This document shows positions 57,738 through 64,000 of a stretch of DNA of 64,000 bases, one piece after another; positions within the stretch are counted from its first letter, which is position 1; every line of letters begins with the position of its first letter. The DNA is from Deltaproteobacteria bacterium UBA5205. Lineage in GTDB: Bacteria; Desulfobacterota; Syntrophorhabdia; Syntrophorhabdales; Syntrophorhabdaceae. Position numbers and translations under genes: made by a program. Where the stretch lies: contig DHVP01000015.1 in the NCBI GenBank assembly GCA_002412715.1, forward strand, positions 24,353 through 88,352, written 5' to 3'. The notes under the pieces are model-generated. The model ran no database searches. It was not told where the DNA came from and saw nothing but the letters and a program-made list of their open reading frames with translations.

Positions 57738-59863
57738 TGGATAACCACGCACAGACATTTATCGAGGAGGCCTTCGAGCTTCTCGCCGACCTCGAGGCGG
57801 CGCTGCTCGAACTTGAGGAAGATCCTCTCAATTCCGAGCTGATCGGACGGGTCTTCCGGGCGCTCCATACCATAAAGGGTTCCGGAGCGATGTTCGGTTT
57901 CGACGACGTGGCCCAGTTTACCCACACGATAGAAACAACGTTCGATGACGTACGGGAAGGGAAGCTCCCCGTGACCGAAGAGCTTATAAGCCTGACGCTC
58001 AGTGCCAGGGACCTCTTACGTCTCATGATTAAAGCCCCCTCCGACGAAGCCTCCTTGCCGCAGGATGCGCAGACGCTTATCGACTCTTTCCGCCGCATTG
58101 CAGATCGGAAGAACCTGCAGCAAACCCCCACCAATGACCCACATAAAGATTCGCAGGCACAAGAGGTTTCGTCTCAACCCCAACAAAGGTCGGAATGTAC
58201 ATTCCGTGTACGCTTTGCTCCTTCCGCGGATATATTCCTTACCGGCACAAACCCGCTCCTTCTGCTCAATGAACTGCAGTTTCTCGGAGAATGCAGGATC
58301 TTTGCCGGACTCGACCACATACCTCCTCTTGGCGATATGGACCCGGAGCGCTGCTACGTCTTCTGGGATATCATTCTTACAACCGACAGAGGTCTTGACG
58401 CAATACGCGACGTGTTCATCTTCATTGACGATTCGAGCACCATCGACATCGCGATGATAAACAGCGAAGACTCCGCAACCTATGAGGAAGAGCAGAAAAA
58501 ACTCGGGGAGATCCTCGTCGAAAGGCGCGATATCCAGAGCGAGGAGCTTACGAAGACCCTCTCAGAGAAGAAGAAGATCGGCGAGATGCTCGTGGAAAAG
58601 GGTCTGGTCTCCAAGGAGAAGGTAGAGTCGGCCCTTATAGAACAGGAGCATCTCAAAAAGGTCAAAAAACCGGCCCGCCAGCAGGAAGAGGCTACCTCGA
58701 GCATACGGGTGCCGGCGGATAAGCTCGATATCCTGGTGAATCTCGTGGGCGAACTCGTTACGGTCCAGGCCCGGCTCACACAGATGGCGTCACAGTTCGA
58801 CAACGCGGAGCTCGTATCGATCGCTGAGGAGGTGGAGCGCCTCACCGGTGATCTCAGGGACAATACTCTTAACATCAGGATGCTCCCCATCGGGACCACG
58901 TTCGGAAGATTCAAGAGACTCGTCCGCGACCTCTCCCAGGAACTGGGCAGAGAGGTGGAGATGACAACGGATGGTGCAGAGACGGAACTGGACAAGACCG
59001 TCATCGAGCGCCTCAACGACCCGCTGGTCCATCTCATCAGGAACTGCATCGATCACGGGATCGAGTCGCCGGAGGTACGCGAGTCCCTGGGCAAACCCAG
59101 GGCGGGCATGCTAAACATAGCCGCGCGCCACTCCGGTGCCTATGTCCTCATAGAGATCACCGACGATGGAGCCGGGATCGACAAGGAGACCATAAAAAGG
59201 AAGGCAATCGAGAAAGGTCTCATCGGCGCCGATGTGGAACTGCAGGACAAGGAGATATTCTCCCTCATCTTCGCGCCCGGCTTCTCCACCGCGGAGAAGG
59301 TGACCAATGTGTCGGGCAGGGGTGTCGGCATGGATGTCGTGAAAAGGACGATAGACAGTCTCAGGGGCTCCGTCGAGATAAATAGCGAAAAGGGCAAGGG
59401 CACGACGGTAATCCTCAGACTACCTCTTACCCTCGCCATCATAGAAGGCCTGCTCGTGGAGATAAACAGGCAGTTCTTCATACTGCCCCTCACGATAGTA
59501 CGGGAGTGCGTAGAGCTCAGCCGCACCGACGTGGAAATATCCCACGGCAGGGATATCGCGAATATACGGGGAGAGATCGTCCCCTATATCCGCCTCAGGG
59601 AGTCCTTCGACATAAGGGGGGCGAGGCCCGAGATCGAGCAGATAGTCGTAACGGAGGTCGAAAGGAACAGGATCGGGCTCGTCGTCGACAACGTCATCGG
59701 GGAACACCAGACAGTCATCAAGACCCTGGGGAAGGTCTACCAGGACATAGATGGGATATCCGGCGCAACGATACTGGGAGACGGCACGGTGGCCCTCATC
59801 ATGGACGTGGCGCGTCTGACGGACGATGCCTACGCCAGTGCCGGATTCGCCATGCCGAATTAA
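57734..59863 (+). CDS. cheA: Chemotaxis histidine kinase CheA
   Basis: A 709-residue hybrid-domain CheA. The HPt domain has phospho-acceptor His45 in RALHTIKGSGAMFGF. A P2-like region follows. Residues about 250-305 contain two copies of a GEILVERxxIxxEEL type motif (LGEILVERRDIQSEELTKTL and IGEMLVEKGLVSKEKVESAL), like the MshE/T2SS-E N-terminal fold. The P3 dimerization helices (VPADKLDILVNLVGELVTVQ), P4 ATPase (HLIRNCIDHGIESPE N box, DDGAGID, GRGVGMDVVK) and P5 CheW-like domain follow. Translation is coupled to the STAS gene. The start is one of two adjacent ATGs. Confidence 0.95.
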   Translation: MMDNHAQTFIEEAFELLADLEAALLELEEDPLNSELIGRVFRALHTIKGSGAMFGFDDVAQFTHTIETTFDDVREGKLPVTEELISLTLSARDLLRLMIKAPSDEASLPQDAQTLIDSFRRIADRKNLQQTPTNDPHKDSQAQEVSSQPQQRSECTFRVRFAPSADIFLTGTNPLLLLNELQFLGECRIFAGLDHIPPLGDMDPERCYVFWDIILTTDRGLDAIRDVFIFIDDSSTIDIAMINSEDSATYEEEQKKLGEILVERRDIQSEELTKTLSEKKKIGEMLVEKGLVSKEKVESALIEQEHLKKVKKPARQQEEATSSIRVPADKLDILVNLVGELVTVQARLTQMASQFDNAELVSIAEEVERLTGDLRDNTLNIRMLPIGTTFGRFKRLVRDLSQELGREVEMTTDGAETELDKTVIERLNDPLVHLIRNCIDHGIESPEVRESLGKPRAGMLNIAARHSGAYVLIEITDDGAGIDKETIKRKAIEKGLIGADVELQDKEIFSLIFAPGFSTAEKVTNVSGRGVGMDVVKRTIDSLRGSVEINSEKGKGTTVILRLPLTLAIIEGLLVEINRQFFILPLTIVRECVELSRTDVEISHGRDIANIRGEIVPYIRLRESFDIRGARPEIEQIVVTEVERNRIGLVVDNVIGEHQTVIKTLGKVYQDIDGISGATILGDGTVALIMDVARLTDDAYASAGFAMPN

Positions 59864-59957
59864 TGGAAACACACCGCTCATTTTAGATATACCTACGCTG
59901 GTAAAGAACGTGGAAAGGCATTGAGATGTCTTCAAAACAAAAAGGAGGAACAAGACA

Positions 59958-62132
59958 GTGAAACTCAGGAATGTGAAAATTGGGGTCAGGCTTGGAATGG
60001 GGTTCGGCATTATTATCGTTTTGCTCCTGGTGTTAATCGCTATGGGCATAGGCAGTATGAGATCGATCAATACCCGGCTGGATGATATCGTCACAGAGAA
60101 CAGTGTAAAAATCAAGCTGGCCAGGGATATCGTAAAGGCAATCGATGCGATATCCGAAGGAGTCCTGACCACCGCCTTTGTAAATGACGCAACCGCAAAG
60201 GCCAATACCAAAAAGACCGTTGCCGCCGCGAGGGATCAATACGGCAAAGCGGTGGAAGAGCTTGGCAAGATAGAGACCTCCCAGAAAGGCAAAGACCTCA
60301 TGGCGCGTGCCGCCGAGAACCTCAAGATCGGAAAAGACGCCAACAACAGGATCTTTGAACTAGTCGCCAACAATAAGACGAGGGAAGCAACAGACGTGTA
60401 CGTAAATCAGGCGAGACCTGCCACGGTAAAAGTCAAGGAAGCCTTTGACGAATTGGTCAAATATCAGGAAGAACACATGGAATCGCGGTATAAGGAGGCG
60501 TTATCCACATACAACTCGGCGAGGAATTTTCTCCTCGTGATCGGGTTGTTTGCAATCGTCTTCGGTGTGGCCGTGGCATTGATAGTCACCCGTACCATTG
60601 CAAAACCGCTGGAGGGCATTGTCGGATTAATGAGCAAGCTTGCGCTGGGCGACGTCAATCTGAAGGCAGATGTCGATGCCAAGGACGAGGTGGCAGTACT
60701 CTCAAGCGCCTTCAACTCCATGGTCGACAATATAAAAGAGTCCGCCATGGCAGCGGAAAAACTTGCAAACGGGGATCTGAACGTAGACGTTACTATTAAA
60801 TCTGAAGAGGATGTTCTCGGCAAAAACGTTTCCCTGATGGTGAGCACGCTAAAAAACCTTCTCGGCGACATGGACAAGCTGTACCAGGAACATAAGGCCG
60901 GTGAAATCGATTACGCAATCCCGGCAGAAAACTTCTCGGGTGCATATAAACAGGTGGCAACGGGGGTGAACGAAACCGTTTCGCTGCACGTTAATGTTGT
61001 ACTGACAATACTTGATATCCTATCTTCCTATGCAGCGGGCGATTTCTCTCCGGTACTCCAAAAACTGCCGGGCAAGCAGATTATTGCGAATGAAAAAATG
61101 GATGCCCTGAGAGAATCCATGAACGAAGTCTCCCGCATTGCAAGGGAAATAGCTTCCGGCAACCTTATTCTCACCGTAAAAGAACGCTCCGCCCAGGATG
61201 AGCTCATGAGGGCCCTTGCAGCGATGGTGGTTAGACTGACCAACATAGTCAACGATGTGAAGGCCGCCGCCGGTAACGTCGCCTCAGGCAGTCAACAAAT
61301 GAGCTCGGTCTCACAGGAGATCTCCCAGGGTGCGACAGAACAGGCGGCATCGGCCGAAGAGGTGTCTTCATCCATGGAAGAGATGGTGTCCAACATCAAA
61401 CAGAACGCGGACAATGCCCAGCAGACGGAAAAGATAGCACTCAAGGCTGCCCAGGATGCAAAGGAAGGCGGCAAGGCGGTAACCGAAACCGTGGTTGCCA
61501 TGAAAGAGATTGCAGCCAGGATCTCGATCATCGAAGAGATAGCCCGCCAGACCAATCTGCTCGCACTAAACGCCGCGATAGAGGCGGCCCGTGCCGGTGA
61601 ACACGGTAAGGGTTTCGCCGTTGTTGCTACGGAAGTCCGCAAACTTGCCGAGCGAAGCCAGACTGCGGCCGGTGAGATAGGAAAACTCTCCGGTTCAAGC
61701 GTGGAAGTAGCAGAGAAGGCCGGAGAGATGCTCAACATGATCGTTCCCGACATACAGAGGACCGCCGATCTTGTCCAAGAGATCAACGCAGCGAGCAATG
61801 AGCAGAATACCGGTGCGGAGCAGATCAACAAGGCCATCCAGCAGCTCGATCAGGTGATACAGCAGAATGCCTCGGCAACGGAAGAAATGGCATCCACATC
61901 GGAGGAATTATCGGGACAGGCTGAAAGGCTGCAGGATACCATTGCGTTTTTTAAAGTAGAAGAAAGCACGGCGGAGGGTAAGAGCATCAGGAGCAAAGAG
62001 CTGAAGAGATCTCTCCACCGCTCTGTCTCGAATCTGCCCATTCCCCGGGGTGGAAATGGTGCGGACAAAACGTCGGGTATCACTCTGAACCTTGGCAGCG
62101 ACCAGACAGACGAAGACTTTGAAAGGTTCTGA
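59958..62132 (+). CDS. Methyl-accepting chemotaxis protein
   Basis: A 724-residue transducer with GTG start nine bases after AAAGGAGG. TM1 spans about residues 12-32 (GMGFGIIIVLLLVLIAMGIG), then comes a periplasmic four-helix-bundle sensor, and TM2 spans about 192-214. HAMP follows, with a second HAMP-like stretch near 350-440. The signalling tip is IARQTNLLALNAAIEAARAG with EHGKGFAVVATEVRKLAERS (about 535-575). No NWETF-type CheR/CheB tether is at the C-terminus. Confidence 0.95.
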   Translation: MKLRNVKIGVRLGMGFGIIIVLLLVLIAMGIGSMRSINTRLDDIVTENSVKIKLARDIVKAIDAISEGVLTTAFVNDATAKANTKKTVAAARDQYGKAVEELGKIETSQKGKDLMARAAENLKIGKDANNRIFELVANNKTREATDVYVNQARPATVKVKEAFDELVKYQEEHMESRYKEALSTYNSARNFLLVIGLFAIVFGVAVALIVTRTIAKPLEGIVGLMSKLALGDVNLKADVDAKDEVAVLSSAFNSMVDNIKESAMAAEKLANGDLNVDVTIKSEEDVLGKNVSLMVSTLKNLLGDMDKLYQEHKAGEIDYAIPAENFSGAYKQVATGVNETVSLHVNVVLTILDILSSYAAGDFSPVLQKLPGKQIIANEKMDALRESMNEVSRIAREIASGNLILTVKERSAQDELMRALAAMVVRLTNIVNDVKAAAGNVASGSQQMSSVSQEISQGATEQAASAEEVSSSMEEMVSNIKQNADNAQQTEKIALKAAQDAKEGGKAVTETVVAMKEIAARISIIEEIARQTNLLALNAAIEAARAGEHGKGFAVVATEVRKLAERSQTAAGEIGKLSGSSVEVAEKAGEMLNMIVPDIQRTADLVQEINAASNEQNTGAEQINKAIQQLDQVIQQNASATEEMASTSEELSGQAERLQDTIAFFKVEESTAEGKSIRSKELKRSLHRSVSNLPIPRGGNGADKTSGITLNLGSDQTDEDFERF

Positions 62133-62228
62133 AATTGAAGGCGCATTGGTTCCGGAGCAACCGAACAAATCTGCAACCAGGCTTCCGGAACCCAATGCCC
62201 GGCCCATGGCTTTAATAAAGGAGAAACT

Positions 62229-62741
62229 ATGAGCATTTCATCGATCACCGGCATAAGACAATACTTAACCTTCCAGCTGGGAAGTGAGGTCTTCGGAATA
62301 GATGTTTCCAACGTAAGGGAGATCCTGGAATTCACCTCCGTCACCAGGGTGCCGAAGACACCGGACTTCATGAGAGGGGTCATCAACCTGCGCGGAAGCG
62401 TCGTCCCCGTCCTGGATATGAGGCTCAAGTTCGGCCTCACGGAGACCGAAAAGACGGTCAACACATGCGTCGTTGTCGTCGAGGTGTCCTTTGAGGGAGA
62501 AACCATCATTGTGGGCGCCCTCGTGGATTCCGTGCAGGAGGTATTCGAGATGGACCAGAGCCTCGTTGAGCCCGCACCGAAGATGGGGACCCGGCTGAGA
62601 ACCGACTTCATAAAAGGCATGGGAAAGAAGGATGACGGCTTCATTATCCTTCTCGACATAGCGAAGGTCTTTTCCTTCGAGGAGATCACCGGCCTGACGG
62701 GGCAGGACCTGGCAGACAGCCCTGTCGCAGTCAACGAATAA
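62229..62741 (+). CDS. cheW: Chemotaxis coupling protein CheW
   Basis: A 170-residue CheW. Typical segments are YLTFQLGSEVFGIDVSNVRE, ILEFTSVTRVPKTPDFMRGV and INLRGSVVPVLDMRLKFGL. It links the MCP to CheA in the receptor array. It is preceded by AAAGGAG and followed by a strong terminator, so the STAS-cheA-mcp-cheW unit ends here. No cheY, cheR or cheB gene lies in the window. Confidence 0.96.
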   Translation: MSISSITGIRQYLTFQLGSEVFGIDVSNVREILEFTSVTRVPKTPDFMRGVINLRGSVVPVLDMRLKFGLTETEKTVNTCVVVVEVSFEGETIIVGALVDSVQEVFEMDQSLVEPAPKMGTRLRTDFIKGMGKKDDGFIILLDIAKVFSFEEITGLTGQDLADSPVAVNE

Positions 62742-62783
62742 AGCACACTGCAGGATAATCCCCTGGTTGTACCCCCCCACCAG

Positions 62784-62818
62784 ACCCCTTCGAGCCCCCC
62801 CTCGGAGGGGTTCTTTTT
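62784..62818 (+). terminator. Rho-independent terminator after cheW
   Basis: ACCCCTTCGAG (62784-62794) pairs with CTCGGAGGGGT (62801-62811) with one G-U wobble around a C6 loop, followed by TCTTTTT. It separates cheW from the convergent histidine kinase gene. Confidence 0.8.
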
Positions 62819-62832
62819 CCCGGCGCGGCCGT

Positions 62833-64000
62833 TCAATGCCCGTCGAGCACTTCACGCACGGTCAGCAGTATGTCTTCGAGGGAAACCGGCTTCTTGAGAA
62901 GCCGGAACTGACCGCCCGACAATCCCCTGCGCAGTATCACGTCGTCCGTGTATCCGCTGTAGAAGAGCGCCTTGATACCAGGTTTGACCGCACGGGCGGC
63001 ATCGAGGACTTCCCTGCCGTTCCTGCCGGGCATCACGACATCGAGGAAAAGGAGTTCGACTGTATCCCTGTTCTCCATAAACCGCTCGATCGCCTCATCG
63101 CCACGGGAGGCTTCAAACACGGTGTAACCGTAACGCTCCAGTACATTTTTCGTGAATGCCCGAAGAGACGCGTCATCTTCCGCGAGAAGTATTGTCTCCG
63201 ATCCGCCCCGGGGCTCAACGGCGCTTTTCTGTTCCGGATTGTCCATGTCCTTCCCGATAAGAGGAATGCCGATCGAGAAGACGCTCCCCTTACCCGGTTC
63301 ACTTTCCACATGGATATATCCACCGTGCTGTTCAACGATCCCGAAGACCATGGGAAGGCCGAGGCCTGTTCCCTTACCCGGCTCTTTTGTGGTGAAAAAG
63401 GGTTCGAAGACATGCTCCCTGGTCTTTTCGTCCATTCCGACGCCGTCGTCGGTGCATGAGATAACGGCGTATGGCCCTTCCTTTCGGAACCCGTTGGTTT
63501 CCAGGAACGTGCTGCTGATGACCGTCTTTTCAATACGGACCGTTATCTTACCCCCATTTGATACGGCATCCCGGGCATTCGAGACCAGGTTCATCAACAC
63601 CTGCTCGATCTGGAGGCGATCGGCCATTATCACCAGCTCCTCATCCGCCGGCACCACCGTAAACCGGATCTCCTCGGTGAGCAGACGGGAAAGGAGCTTC
63701 TTCGACTCTTTTACGACATGATTGAGATCGAGAGGCTTCATGTTCAGTATTTGCTTGCGGCTAAAGGCGAGCAGGCTGCGGGTCAGGTGGCTTGCCCTCT
63801 CCGTTGCCGAGAGGATCTCCTTCACATGGAGCTGACCCGGGTCATCCGGTTTCAACCTGATCTGGAAAAGCGAGGCATAACCCATGATGACCGAGAGGAG
63901 GTTGTTGAAGTCATGCGCTATCCCGGCGGCGAGTTTCCCTACCGCCTCCATCTTCTGGGAATGAAGGAACTGATCTTCAAGACGCTTGCGTTCCGTGACG
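62833..64000 (-). CDS. Hybrid sensor histidine kinase with C-terminal receiver (N-terminus beyond right edge)
   Basis: At least 389 residues are inside the window. The frame continues past the ATG at 63951 to the edge with VTERKRLEDQFLHSQKMEAV, the usual PAS-to-kinase linker. The H box is LAAGIAHDFNNLLSVIMGYA, the N box VLMNLVSNARDAVSNGGKI, and the G boxes are DDGVGMDEKT and GTGLGLPMVFG. A REC domain at the end has phospho-acceptor Asp in VELLFLDVVMPGRNG. This NtrB-like class often senses via upstream PAS domains, which are not visible here. Confidence 0.93.
   Translation of the reverse strand, partial: VTERKRLEDQFLHSQKMEAVGKLAAGIAHDFNNLLSVIMGYASLFQIRLKPDDPGQLHVKEILSATERASHLTRSLLAFSRKQILNMKPLDLNHVVKESKKLLSRLLTEEIRFTVVPADEELVIMADRLQIEQVLMNLVSNARDAVSNGGKITVRIEKTVISSTFLETNGFRKEGPYAVISCTDDGVGMDEKTREHVFEPFFTTKEPGKGTGLGLPMVFGIVEQHGGYIHVESEPGKGSVFSIGIPLIGKDMDNPEQKSAVEPRGGSETILLAEDDASLRAFTKNVLERYGYTVFEASRGDEAIERFMENRDTVELLFLDVVMPGRNGREVLDAARAVKPGIKALFYSGYTDDVILRRGLSGGQFRLLKKPVSLEDILLTVREVLDGH

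Overview
The window looks like part of the chromosome of an anaerobic deltaproteobacterium (Desulfobacterota, possibly a syntrophic type such as the Syntrophorhabdus group). This is inferred from gene content: class I two-subunit fumarase with malic enzyme, a FixABCX-type flavoprotein operon, rpsU-yqeY-mutS2-dnaG-rpoD gene order, ruvCAB-purA, and a chemosensory locus with PAS/LuxR regulators. No 16S gene is present, so the taxonomy is tentative.

Region 1 (1-26030) is housekeeping. In order it holds: a malic enzyme-fumarase operon (minus), tRNA-Met, a zinc-ribbon protein with an RNase HI-like protein and rnpB (plus), two GT-C glycosyltransferases and a PBP4-type DD-carboxypeptidase (plus), an ABC-2 exporter (minus), the fixABCX operon (minus), the macromolecular synthesis operon (minus), a GH108-type muramidase, purA and ruvCAB (minus). 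It ends with tadA, whose 3' end runs into tRNA-Ser(CGA).

Region 2 (26030 to about 50260) is accessory DNA inserted after tRNA-Ser. Plus-strand plasmid-like genes lie at both ends: a winged-helix protein with a leader peptide, ribbon-helix-helix proteins, a MobC/relaxase pair, a serine recombinase, an ankyrin protein and several small proteins. Between them is a minus-strand defence island of about 15.4 kb (28956-44340). It encodes a 1988-residue STAND-like ATPase with a 398-residue partner that ends in a HEPN-like RNxxAH motif, a complete type I restriction-modification system (hsdM-hsdS-hsdR), a protein joining an HExxH metallopeptidase-like domain to a HicA-like toxin domain, and a low-molecular-weight phosphatase. 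A near-identical 17-base palindromic site lies outside each end of the ATPase module. No tyrosine integrase was seen.

Region 3 (about 50260-55800) is a decayed zone with remnants of a KaiC-like ATPase, a CheB/CheR-PAS protein, RpoH and an ADP-ribosylglycohydrolase. Among these are a few apparently intact small genes: a SWIB-domain protein, a dual-specificity phosphatase and a Cys-rich protein.

Region 4 (55816-64000) is a chemosensory/signalling locus: a PAS-PAS-LuxR regulator, a STAS protein overlapping cheA, a methyl-accepting chemotaxis protein and cheW on the plus strand. After a strong terminator comes a convergent hybrid histidine kinase that runs off the right edge.
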